Source: DAOVXM01 sp963746255 (GTDB taxonomy: Bacteria > Chloroflexota > Anaerolineae > Anaerolineales > UBA4823). From it: a stretch of 64,000 nucleotides of DNA. Below the pieces are notes generated by a model that was not told the origin of the DNA, ran no database searches, and saw only the letters and a list, made by a program, of their open reading frames with translations. Every line of letters starts with the position of its first letter. Within the stretch, counting starts at the first letter, position 1. The DNA lies in NCBI GenBank assembly GCA_963746255.1, contig CAVVAJ010000005.1:310001-374000 (forward strand), read 5' to 3'. The translations under genes were made by a program, and so were the position numbers. Shown here in pieces: positions 27,999 through 36,195 of the stretch.

Positions 27999-29258
27999 TC
28001 ACTCCTGGAATCGCTTGAGCACCAAGCATGCATTTTGACCACCTAAGCCAAATGAATTTGAGAGTGCAGCATTGACACTCATATGGCGTGCTTCATTCGG
28101 CGTGTAATTGAGGTCGCAATCAGGATCAGGGTACTCATAGTTTATTGTTGGGGGAATGATCGAATTTTGTATAGATAGTACTGTAGATATGGCTTCCAAA
28201 GTACCTGAAGCACCCATGGCATGACCGATCATAGATTTTGTCGAGCTGATGGATAAATTATAGGCATAGTCGAGAAATAGTAGTTTGATCGCCTTTGTCT
28301 CCACGGCATCATTTAAGGGTGTGGAGGTACCGTGGGCATTTATATAATCTATGCCATCTATATTTATCCCTGCATCCTTGAGTGCCCATTTCATCGTGCG
28401 GACAGGGGCTTTCGCTTCAGGGTCAGGTGCTGCTATATGGAAGGCTTCTGAGGAGGCGGCATGCCCGGCAATTTCCGCATAAATACGGGCACCGCGTGCG
28501 CGTGCGTGATCAAGACTTTCCAATACCATTGCACCAGCACCTTCTGAGAAGATAAATCCCTCTCTTTTCGCGTCAAATGGGCGTGAAGCGGATTGCGGAG
28601 CATCGTTGTAGCTTGTTGGCAAGGCACGCATTGCTGAAAACCCGCCAATAGCGTAATCTTGGATAACCGCTTCTGTACCACCTGAAATCACCACATCTGC
28701 CACACCACGGCGGATGTATTCGCAACCCTCACCCAAGACCTGGGTCCCCGTTGCGCAGGCGGTGGAGATAGTAATATTCGGTCCAAAACAATGGAAACGC
28801 CGGGCAATTAAGAATGCTCCGATATTTGGAATTCCTGAAGGGAGGACGAAAGGATTTACCCGGGACAGGCCCACGGTTCTGAGGAGCTTAATTCCGTCGT
28901 CGAAGCGTTCTAAACCGCCGATTGTTGTACCAAAAGCGACACCAACTCGCTCAGCATTCGCCATTGTGTCTGGAAGTCCTGCATCGGCTACCGCTTGAGT
29001 AGCTGCGCCTAGCGCAAATTGTGCAGAGCGTGCAACGCGCCGTGCTTCTTTGCGTTCCATATAATCTTCAGGATCAAAATCGGGGACTTCTCCAGCGATT
29101 TGGCAGGGCATGTCACTGGCGTCAAATTGGGTAATTTTGCGCACACCAGATTGTCCAGCAACCAATCCATCCCAGAATTGGCTGATCGAAGAACCCAAAG
29201 GAGTGATTGCACCTAAACCAGTGATGACAACTCTTGGACGAGAATTATTATTTGACAT
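27999..29258 (-). CDS. fabF: beta-ketoacyl-ACP synthase II
   Basis: Elongating condensing enzyme of fatty acid synthesis. The Cys-His-His triad is present: Cys 168 in STACATGTQ, His in NAHGTSTPLND near residue 308 and His in SMIGHAMGASG near residue 343. At 419 residues it is full length, with the C-terminal NSFGLGGQNACLVL loop. It is 32 bases downstream of plsX and 9 bases upstream of the NERD-like gene. The ACP gene is about 21 kb away. Confidence 0.97.
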   Translation of the reverse strand: MSNNNSRPRVVITGLGAITPLGSSISQFWDGLVAGQSGVRKITQFDASDMPCQIAGEVPDFDPEDYMERKEARRVARSAQFALGAATQAVADAGLPDTMANAERVGVAFGTTIGGLERFDDGIKLLRTVGLSRVNPFVLPSGIPNIGAFLIARRFHCFGPNITISTACATGTQVLGEGCEYIRRGVADVVISGGTEAVIQDYAIGGFSAMRALPTSYNDAPQSASRPFDAKREGFIFSEGAGAMVLESLDHARARGARIYAEIAGHAASSEAFHIAAPDPEAKAPVRTMKWALKDAGINIDGIDYINAHGTSTPLNDAVETKAIKLLFLDYAYNLSISSTKSMIGHAMGASGTLEAISTVLSIQNSIIPPTINYEYPDPDCDLNYTPNEARHMSVNAALSNSFGLGGQNACLVLKRFQE

Positions 29259-29290
29259 TAATACTCCAATAAAAAGGGGAATCTCAGGTA

Positions 29291-30286
29291 TTACGCTAAA
29301 GCAGTCCTAATTGAGTCTTTTAAGGCAGTGAGCAGATCTGAATCTACCGCTTGTCGGGCTACTCTAATTGCGTTGACTAACGCATGGGCATCAGAACGAC
29401 CGTGACCTACAAAAACCAAACCATCGATGCCCAATAGAGGGGCAGCTCCGACTTCTCCGGGGTCCATTAATTTCCTAATGTTCCCAAAGGCAGGCTTTGC
29501 CAAGAGCGCTCCTATCTTCGTGATCAGGCTGCTGGTTAATTCTTCTTTGAGCATATCGGTGATCATCTTCGCGACCGCTTCACTTGTCTTCAGAAGCACA
29601 TTGCCTGTGAATCCATCTGTGACGACCACGTCAGCTTGGCCGCCAAAAAGCTCTTTTCCTTCCACGTTCCCGATAAAATTCAATCCACTGTTTTGCAGCA
29701 GAGGGAACGTATGCTTTACCAAATCGTTGCCTTTGCCGGCTTCCTCACCATTTGATAGTAAACCGACCCGCGGATTTTGTTTTCTAAGGACTTTGTCGGT
29801 GTAAACCGCACCGAGATGTGCAAACTGTAATAGGTACTCTGGTTTACAATCTGCATTTGCGCCGATATCCAATACAGCGCAATGTCCATTTTTAACCGGG
29901 AACAACCCAGTCAAGGCGGGGCGTTTAACCCCACGAATTCGTCCCAACCGGAATAAGGCATTCGCCATTGCTCCACCCGTGTTACCGGCAGTTACAAAAG
30001 CATCCGCTTCACCAGATTTTACCAGGTCCATACCAACAGCCATTGAGTTATCGCTTTTCCGGCGTGCATTCTCTGCTGGCTTGTCCGTCATGGCGACAAT
30101 TTCAGATGCGTGCACGATCCTTATCTGCTGAAAATCTCCTGCTACAGCATTCAGGCGGGCTGATATTTGCCCTTCATGACCGACTAAGGTGATCTCATCG
30201 CCAAATAATTTAACCGCCTCAACCGCAGCGTTGATTTCCGGTTCTGGATGGTTATCACTTCCCATGGCGTCCAAAACTATCTTCAT
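29291..30286 (-). CDS. plsX: phosphate acyltransferase PlsX
   Basis: Makes acyl-phosphate from acyl-ACP for phospholipid synthesis. The N-terminal IVLDAMGSDNHPEPEI, RRKSDNSMAVGMDLVKSGEADAFVTAGNTGG and LGIDGLVFVGHGRSDAHA signatures are intact. Length 331 residues. First gene of the plsX-fabF-NERD-like unit, a frequent bacterial lipid gene order. Confidence 0.96.
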   Translation of the reverse strand: MKIVLDAMGSDNHPEPEINAAVEAVKLFGDEITLVGHEGQISARLNAVAGDFQQIRIVHASEIVAMTDKPAENARRKSDNSMAVGMDLVKSGEADAFVTAGNTGGAMANALFRLGRIRGVKRPALTGLFPVKNGHCAVLDIGANADCKPEYLLQFAHLGAVYTDKVLRKQNPRVGLLSNGEEAGKGNDLVKHTFPLLQNSGLNFIGNVEGKELFGGQADVVVTDGFTGNVLLKTSEAVAKMITDMLKEELTSSLITKIGALLAKPAFGNIRKLMDPGEVGAAPLLGIDGLVFVGHGRSDAHALVNAIRVARQAVDSDLLTALKDSIRTALA

Positions 30287-30381
30287 TGGATCTCCTTGTT
30301 CAGGATTTATTTTGAAAACTGAGTCACCACAGGGTGGAAACTTGACACAGATGCAGGGCCGATTATAATACGGCTAAGCTT

Positions 30382-30463
30382 GCGCTGGTGCTGGAATTGG
30401 CAGACAGGCATGGTTGAGGGCCATGTGCCGCAAGGCGTGTGGGTTCAACTCCCACCCAGCGCA
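30382..30463 (+). tRNA. tRNA-Leu (anticodon GAG)
   Basis: 82 bases with a 7-bp acceptor stem GCGCTGG / CCAGCGC, a D-arm, an anticodon stem CATGG / CCATG with loop TTGAGGG (anticodon GAG at 30416-30418), a long class II variable arm (TGCC GCAA GGCG), and a T-arm GTGGGTTCAACTCCCAC. CCA is not encoded. Confidence 0.95.
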
Positions 30464-30470
30464 TGAGTAG

Positions 30471-30500
30471 AGATATCAGCGTCCAATAGCGCTGATATCT
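30471..30500. terminator. terminator after tRNA-Leu, shared with the ABC permease
   Basis: An 11-bp stem AGATATCAGCG / CGCTGATATCT with an 8-base loop, followed by TGCTTTAAT. It lies between the tRNA and the convergent permease gene. Confidence 0.7.
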
Positions 30501-30504
30501 TGCT

Positions 30505-31371
30505 TTAATCCTCAATTTTCATTCGCTTTTCAATATAGCGAACTCCAGCAGATAAAAGCAGGGTCATTGCGAGATAAAGGAAGACTACTACATTGAAAGT
30601 CTCAAAAACTCGAAAGGTGCTCGAGCGTCTTTTGCGGCTCAATTGAGTGAGTTCATTAACTGCCAGGACGGTTAATAGCGCCGAGTCTTTCAATAATGAG
30701 ATGAAATCATTGCCTAGAGGGGGTAGGACTGCTCGAATTGCTTGTGGTAAGATGATAAGCCGCATAGCTTTAAAATAACTCATACCAAGCGATCGGGCGG
30801 CCTCCATCTGACCTCGACTGATTGCTTGTATGCCAGCTCTAAAAACCTCTGCTTCATAAGCGCCATAGCCGATACCGAGTGCTAAGATCCCCCGAAACTC
30901 CATCGAGATATTACGAATTGTATATTCGGACAAATATAGAAATAATTGTTCAAGCGCTGTCCCCGTCGAAGGATCTAAGCCCACATTACCCAGGTAATTC
31001 ACGAATGTGATAAATAAGGGTACCACACCGAATGCGATATAAAGTATCAGGACGATCATCGGAATACCGCGGATTACCTCCACATACAATGTGGCAATTG
31101 TGTAGACAAACGTGTTCTTCGATGTGCGTGCTATTCCGGTGAGCAAGCCGATGACTAGTGATAAGATATACGCAAAAAAAGTGATCCGGATGGTTGTTAC
31201 AACACCGTCTTTCAGGAATATAAATGTATCTTGGTAGTTATCATTTGTGAGGATGAGGTAGGTGATAGCCAGTGCTGACACGAGAATCACGATTCCCCAC
31301 CATGGGAGCTTGTTTAACTGCAATCGGTCAACGATACCTGGTCGTTCATCCATACTGCGGGTAGTTTCCAT
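30505..31371 (-). CDS. polar amino-acid ABC transporter permease (HisM family)
   Basis: Inner-membrane permease of 288 residues. It has about six membrane segments and the permease EAA-loop pattern EVFRAGIQAISRGQMEAARS (residues about 180-200), typical of His/Glu/Gln-type uptake systems. It is downstream of the triple substrate-binding protein on the same strand, with two repeat elements and a hairpin between. No ATPase subunit is in the window, so it must be supplied elsewhere or shared. Confidence 0.9.
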   Translation of the reverse strand: METTRSMDERPGIVDRLQLNKLPWWGIVILVSALAITYLILTNDNYQDTFIFLKDGVVTTIRITFFAYILSLVIGLLTGIARTSKNTFVYTIATLYVEVIRGIPMIVLILYIAFGVVPLFITFVNYLGNVGLDPSTGTALEQLFLYLSEYTIRNISMEFRGILALGIGYGAYEAEVFRAGIQAISRGQMEAARSLGMSYFKAMRLIILPQAIRAVLPPLGNDFISLLKDSALLTVLAVNELTQLSRKRRSSTFRVFETFNVVVFLYLAMTLLLSAGVRYIEKRMKIED

Positions 31372-31533
31372 AATCCGGTTCCTAGGGCTTAGGTAATTTG
31401 GTTAATAATTCTATGGAAATATTTGTAATGAAAATATTATTGATTTAACCTATTTGTTGGATCTATTGATAAGGTGTGAGAGAGTGCTGTTGTAGGAGTC
31501 GCCGGGTGTGGGTTTCGGTATGCAGCACCGTAT

Positions 31534-31655
31534 CGAGTGCTTTGTCAAGGATAAAAGTTTCGTTTGATAACTGAGTTAATAAGCCCCTGACAAAGCTTTA
31601 AGTGTTCCAACTAGACTCCATTCTATCTAAACAATCAAATTTAAAGGAATACTAG
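31534..31655 (+). repeat. dispersed double-hairpin element, copy R3
   Basis: About 122 bp. Left hairpin arms CTTTGTCAAGG (31540-31550) and CCTGACAAAG, right hairpin GTGTTCC to GGAATAC, core AAACAATCAAATTT. The left end is degenerate (CGAGTGC). The right end ACTAG overlaps the start of copy R4. Confidence 0.75.
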
Positions 31656-31769
31656 TGCTTTGTCAAGGATGAAAGTTTCATCGATATCCGGTAACTATAC
31701 CTTTGACAAAGCTTTAAGTGTTCTGTCCGTGATCTATTTTTTAAAGAATCACATTTGAGGGAACACTAG
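31652..31769 (+). repeat. dispersed double-hairpin element, copy R4, head-to-tail with R3
   Basis: About 118 bp starting CTAGTGCTTTGTCAAGG and ending GGAACACTAG. It shares the junction CTAG with R3, which makes a tandem pair. The core is diverged (AAAGAATCACATTTG). It sits between the triple substrate-binding gene and the permease gene. Confidence 0.75.
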
Positions 31770-31777
31770 TACACTTT

Positions 31778-31809
31778 TCCGGGATGGGAAAATTGTTTCC
31801 CATCCCGGA
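31778..31809. terminator. strong hairpin downstream of the triple substrate-binding gene
   Basis: Perfect 14-bp stem TCCGGGATGGGAAA / TTTCCCATCCCGGA with a 4-base loop, 32 bases after the stop on the minus strand. There is no clean U-tract on the minus side, so termination or mRNA 3'-end protection is inferred. Confidence 0.65.
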
Positions 31810-31840
31810 GTTAGTGATTTCGAGTAACTGGTGTTAAAAT

Positions 31841-34093
31841 CTACTGCACCAGTCCCCACATCAGATTGAGTTCTTCCAGCTTGCCATCCGCTTTCATCGA
31901 GAGCAAGGCGGCGTCAACCGCATCTCGCAGCTCGCTGCCTGGCGGGAAGACGAAACCGAGCTGTTCATCGGATGTGAGCTGTCCAATGATCTTGAGCTTG
32001 CCTTCATTCGCTTCCATAAAACCGAGCGCGGACACATTGTCAATCACCACACCATCGATGTCATTGGCGAGCAGTGCTAGGATTGTGGCGGGGAAATCTT
32101 CAAAGGACTTGATGCGCTCGACCGGGAAGTACTCCTGGGCAACAATCTCGTTGGTGGTCCCGATCTGTGTACCGATCAGCATATTGTCATCCGCGACGAA
32201 GTCATCAACCGTAGCGGTTTCATCGGTGCGCACCAGCAAGGTCTGTCCGATGGTGACATAGGGCACCGAGAAATCAACGATCTTGGCACGCTCTTCGGTG
32301 ATGGTAACGCCATCTGCGAGCCAGTCATACTCGCCCGCTTCCATGGCTGGGAAAATGCCATCCCAGGCGGCTTCAACGAACAGCGGGACGCAGTTGATCC
32401 GGTTACAGATCTCACGGGCAGCGTCGTAGTCCCAACCGACGGGTTCCCCGCTGGCCTCATCAATCGAGTTGAAGGGCGGATAGGCGTTTTCCACTGCGAC
32501 AGTGACTTCCATACCACCCAGGTCTGGTAGTTCTGCGGCTGGGGCTTCTTTGGTGATCAATCCCCAAGTCAGGTTGAGTTCTTCGAGTGTGCCATCCGCT
32601 TCCATGGCGAGCAAGGCGGCGTCAACTGCATCTCGCAGCTCGCTGCCTGGCGGGAAGACGAAACCGAGCTGTTCATCGGATGTGAGCTGTCCAATGATCT
32701 TGAGCTTGCCTTCATTCGCTTCCATAAAACCGAGCGCGGACACGTTGTCAATCACCACACCATCGATGTCATTGGCGAGCAGTGCTAGGATTGTGGCGGG
32801 GAAATCTTCAAAGGACTTGATGCGCTCGACCGGGAAGTATTCCTGGGCAACGATCTCGTTGGTGGTACCGATCTGAGTGCCGATCAGCATATTGTCATCC
32901 GCGACGAAGTCATCAACCGAAGCGGTCTCATCGACGCGCACCAACAAGGTCTGTCCGATGGTGACGTAGGGTACCGAGAAATCAACGATCTTGGCACGCT
33001 CTTCGGTGATGGTAACGCCATCTGCGAGCCAGTCATACTCGCCCGCTTCCATGGCTGGGAAAATGCCATCCCAGGCGGCTTCAACGAACACTGGGACGCA
33101 GTTGATCCGATCACAGATCTCACGGGCAGCGTCGTAGTCCCAACCGACGGGTTCCCCGCTGGCTTCATCAATCGAGTTGAAGGGCGGATAGGCGTTTTCC
33201 ACTGCGACAGTGACTTCCATACCACCCAGGTCTGGTAGTTCTGCGGCTGGGGCTTCTTTGGTGATCAATCCCCAAGTCAGGTTGAGTTCTTCGAGTGTGC
33301 CATCCGCTTCCATGGCGAGCAAGGCGGCGTCAACTGCATCTCGCAGCTCGCTGCCTGGCGGGAAGACGAAACCGAGCTGTTCATCGGATGTGAGCTGTCC
33401 AATGATCTTGAGCTTGCCTTCATTCGCTTCCATAAAACCGAGCGCGGACACATTGTCAATCACCACACCATCGATGTCATTGGCGAGCAGTGCTAGGATT
33501 GTGGCGGGGAAATCTTCAAAGGACTTGATGCGCTCGACCGGGAAGTATTCCTGGGCAACGATCTCGTTGGTGGTCCCGATCTGTGTACCGATCAGCATAT
33601 TGTCATCCGCGACGAAGTCATCAACCGAAGCGGTCTCATCGACGCGCACCAACAAGGTCTGTCCGATGGTGACGTAGGGTACCGAGAAATCAACGATCTT
33701 GGCACGCTCTTCGGTGATGGTAACGCCATCTGCGAGCCAGTCATACTCGCCCGCTTCCATGGCTGGGAAAATGCCATCCCAGGCGGCTTCAACGAACAGC
33801 GGGACGCAGTTGATCCGGTTACAGATCTCACGGGCAGCGTCGTAGTCCCAACCGACGGGTTCCCCGCTGGCCTCATCAATCGAGTTGAAGGGCGGATAGG
33901 CGTTTTCCACTGCGACAGTGACTTCCACACCCCCAAGATCTGGGAATGCTCCGTGAGCTGGTTCCTCCGGTGTTTCTGGTTCTTCAGGCAATTGTTCTGG
34001 CGCAGTCGTTGGGGGAGGTGGTGCTTCCGTAGGTGTCGCAGATCCCCCACAACCTGAGACTGCAATCATAATCATGATTAATATGACTGCCAA
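31841..34093 (-). CDS. lipoprotein with three tandem amino-acid-binding (SBP_bac_3) domains
   Basis: 750-residue surface lipoprotein. Three near-identical solute-binding domains begin at about residues 51, 287 and 523, with a DNA period of exactly 708 bp (236 codons). Each starts DLGG(V/M)EVTVAVENAYPPF and is a family 3 periplasmic-binding domain. The lipobox is VSGC. The frame opens at a TTG (34093). A much better start, an ATG at 34118-34120 with AAGGAGA before it, lies nine codons upstream, but codon 4 is TGA. It probably delivers amino acids to the permease at 30505-31371. Confidence 0.88.
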   Translation of the reverse strand: MAVILIMIMIAVSGCGGSATPTEAPPPPTTAPEQLPEEPETPEEPAHGAFPDLGGVEVTVAVENAYPPFNSIDEASGEPVGWDYDAAREICNRINCVPLFVEAAWDGIFPAMEAGEYDWLADGVTITEERAKIVDFSVPYVTIGQTLLVRVDETASVDDFVADDNMLIGTQIGTTNEIVAQEYFPVERIKSFEDFPATILALLANDIDGVVIDNVSALGFMEANEGKLKIIGQLTSDEQLGFVFPPGSELRDAVDAALLAMEADGTLEELNLTWGLITKEAPAAELPDLGGMEVTVAVENAYPPFNSIDEASGEPVGWDYDAAREICDRINCVPVFVEAAWDGIFPAMEAGEYDWLADGVTITEERAKIVDFSVPYVTIGQTLLVRVDETASVDDFVADDNMLIGTQIGTTNEIVAQEYFPVERIKSFEDFPATILALLANDIDGVVIDNVSALGFMEANEGKLKIIGQLTSDEQLGFVFPPGSELRDAVDAALLAMEADGTLEELNLTWGLITKEAPAAELPDLGGMEVTVAVENAYPPFNSIDEASGEPVGWDYDAAREICNRINCVPLFVEAAWDGIFPAMEAGEYDWLADGVTITEERAKIVDFSVPYVTIGQTLLVRTDETATVDDFVADDNMLIGTQIGTTNEIVAQEYFPVERIKSFEDFPATILALLANDIDGVVIDNVSALGFMEANEGKLKIIGQLTSDEQLGFVFPPGSELRDAVDAALLSMKADGKLEELNLMWGLVQ
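31855..33945 (-). repeat. 708-bp tandem coding triplication
   Basis: Equivalent positions recur at 32365, 33073 and 33781 (for example AGGCGGCTTCAACGAAC), a spacing of exactly 708 bases. The copies differ at scattered single bases, mostly synonymous. The most terminal copy (lower coordinates) differs most at its end, where residues SMKADGKLEELNLMWGLVQ differ from the other two copies. Confidence 0.9.
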
Positions 34094-34108
34094 AAGTATA
34101 GCGAATTT

Positions 34109-34120
34109 TCAATTCCTCAT
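34109..34120 (-). promoter_or_regulatory. apparent start region of the triple substrate-binding gene with in-frame TGA
   Basis: Reading the minus strand: AAGGAG, then ATG AGG AAT TGA AAA TTC GCT ATA CTT TTG GCA. The peptide would be MRN-stop-KFAILLAVILI, a normal lipoprotein signal peptide apart from the TGA (34109-34111). The only downstream start, TTG at 34093, lacks the usual positively charged N-region. Confidence 0.8.
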
Positions 34121-34338
34121 TTTTCTCTCCTTGATATATTCGTTGGAATGAAATTATTGACCATTCTCAATGAACCGGTGCCGCAACCGGAACTAAAGAA
34201 GGTGCTCGCCGCCGCCTATATTAGAATAGACTAACTTACGAAATTTTGCAAGCTGATCCATGTATAATAATAGTCGTTAACCCAGAAAATGCATAGTATG
34301 ACTGTATAAATTTATGGTTTTGTTACGCGAGGATTACT

Positions 34339-34743
34339 ATGGCACAATTCCCTACCGAAGATTGGGTTAATGCTTTAATGGACAAATTGAATACTGATGA
34401 GCAGTATGCTCAGATTGCCAAAAAGTGGGAAGGGGCTATCCTCTTTAAAATTGATCCCGATGGTGATTTTCAGGACACCAGGATTCTCTATCTTGATCTT
34501 TGGCATGGTAATTGCCGCGCTGCGTATATGGTTGGCGACGGAAATGTGCAAGATGCTGCTTTCAAGCTGACCGCTTTTTACAGCAATTATGTGAAGCTGT
34601 TGAATGGTGAGATCGATCCAATGCAAGCATTACTTACACGTAAATTGGGCGTCAAGGGTAATATGGCAGTGTTGATGCGCAGCGTACCCACGGTATTGGA
34701 CTTTGTCCGTTGCTGTAGGGAGATTACAGATAGTTTTGAGTGA
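34339..34743 (+). CDS. SCP2-like sterol-carrier domain protein
   Basis: A 134-residue single-domain protein of the SCP2/alkyl-sulfatase C-terminal fold. The pattern WEGAILFKIDPDG, DLWHGNCRAAYMV, then LLNGEIDPMQALLTRKLGVKGN fits. Such small proteins bind hydrophobic ligands; the ligand here is unknown. It stands alone with an intrinsic terminator after it. Confidence 0.75.
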   Translation: MAQFPTEDWVNALMDKLNTDEQYAQIAKKWEGAILFKIDPDGDFQDTRILYLDLWHGNCRAAYMVGDGNVQDAAFKLTAFYSNYVKLLNGEIDPMQALLTRKLGVKGNMAVLMRSVPTVLDFVRCCREITDSFE

Positions 34744-34764
34744 CCCTGGAGCGGGTGGAAGTTG

Positions 34765-34792
34765 CGCCGCAAGAATCCTTGCGGCGTTTTTT
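34765..34792 (+). terminator. intrinsic terminator after the SCP2-like gene
   Basis: A 9-bp stem CGCCGCAAG / CTTGCGGCG with a 4-base loop followed by six T residues. Confidence 0.9.
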
Positions 34793-34850
34793 GTAGGAGT
34801 TCTCCGCATTTCGGAACCAGACAACCAATTGGATCGTCTAGCTTAATATC

Positions 34851-36098
34851 ATGAATGCAGACCGCAATTATCAACACAGGTTTTTAAACTCCAAAATACT
34901 CAAATTTATCCTTATTTTTGTACTTCTGATTATTGTATTATTTGCACTTGCTACATCAGCTGTTTATGGTGCTTGGCTTGGCTTTCAAAATGCAAATATG
35001 GAAAACGAAATTACCGCAAATACTGCCGAAGCCTTGTACATTGCAGAGCAATATTCACTTGCCAATCAGGAGTATGAGGCAGGAGAATATGAACTGGCAG
35101 AGCAGCGGCTAGAGTATGTCATCAATGAGGATCCTAATTACCCCGGTGCGATCGAGAAGCTCACTGCTGTAAAACAGATATTATATGCTACCGCAACGCC
35201 AACCACACCACCTCCATCACCAACCCCAACCAGTACACCTGATCTACGACCAATTTATGAATTATACGATCAAGCTGAGAGACAATTTCTGCTTAGCGAT
35301 TGGGATGAAGTAATCACTACCATTACTGCGCTGCGGAATTTGGATCTTCAATATCAGGTAGTAAAAGTTGATGCTATGCTGTATCAAGTTTTGAGACACC
35401 GCGGGGTCGATAAAATCCGCAATCAGAGAAGCCTGGAGGGAGGGATTTTTGATCTCGCTTTAGCAGAAAATTTTGCACCCTTAGATGCGGAAGCCAGTAA
35501 TTGGCGGAATCTTGCCAGGTTATACATGATCGGATTAGGATACTGGGAAGTGTATCCAGAACAGGCTGTATATTATTTTCAACAAGTGGCATCAGCCGCT
35601 CCCTATATGCTAGATTCTTCAGGGTGGACCGCCAGAGAACGATACCGCGCGGCATTGATCCAGTTAGCGGACCAATTAATGTCTGAAGAAGAGTGGTGTG
35701 CAGCAGAAGAATATTACTTGCTAGCTTTATCCATACGCTCCGAGATTTCCATCGAAGAACGGAGATCATTTGTTAGCATTAAGTGTTCTCCACCCACAGC
35801 AACCCCGGCACCAAGCACAGCAACGCCAACAGCTACCTTTACTATCGTGGTTGATGCCTCTCCGACAGCGACCGGGACTTTAGGAGTTGTTATCACCCCG
35901 ACAGCAACCGAAATCTACTTATCACCGACCCCTACATCTCCACCCGCGCTGACCGCAACAGCAGTCCCTTCGGAGACACCACTTCCTAGCCCGACAGTGA
36001 TAACCACTGAGGAACCTTTGCCAACAGACACCCCAGTGCCTACCGAGACGCCCCCCTCATCTGAGTCTAGCAAACCTACACAGGCAGGGTCTCTATGA
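34851..36098 (+). CDS. membrane-anchored TPR-like protein with Thr/Pro-rich linkers
   Basis: A 415-residue protein. One membrane helix lies at residues about 18-45, then a TPR-like pair (YIAEQYSLANQEYEAGEYEL, about 65-100) and a Thr/Pro-rich linker at about 112-130. A second helical-repeat region follows at about 131-320, and a long Thr/Pro/Ser-rich tail at about 320-415. Probably the bulk is outside the cell, with the tail acting as a stalk. It is just upstream of the LCP gene, so envelope assembly is a reasonable guess. The function is not known. Confidence 0.75.
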   Translation: MNADRNYQHRFLNSKILKFILIFVLLIIVLFALATSAVYGAWLGFQNANMENEITANTAEALYIAEQYSLANQEYEAGEYELAEQRLEYVINEDPNYPGAIEKLTAVKQILYATATPTTPPPSPTPTSTPDLRPIYELYDQAERQFLLSDWDEVITTITALRNLDLQYQVVKVDAMLYQVLRHRGVDKIRNQRSLEGGIFDLALAENFAPLDAEASNWRNLARLYMIGLGYWEVYPEQAVYYFQQVASAAPYMLDSSGWTARERYRAALIQLADQLMSEEEWCAAEEYYLLALSIRSEISIEERRSFVSIKCSPPTATPAPSTATPTATFTIVVDASPTATGTLGVVITPTATEIYLSPTPTSPPALTATAVPSETPLPSPTVITTEEPLPTDTPVPTETPPSSESSKPTQAGSL

Positions 36099-36195
36099 AA
36101 TTAATTTTGTATTTGTAGTGGTTACTGGACAAATTATAGATGCGCATAAAGGACACACGATCGTATAGATCAGGATAGTCAAACTAAGGTGCAGG

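Noticed and set aside
31866..33677. Repeated plus-strand frames opposite the triple binding-protein gene
   Set aside because: They are antisense reflections of the coding triplication; same repeat period, no own signals.
34109..34111. TGA as a selenocysteine codon
   Set aside because: A Sec in the N-region of a signal peptide makes no sense, and I see no SECIS-like hairpin at the proper distance or any Sec machinery in the window. A nonsense change or sequencing error is simpler.
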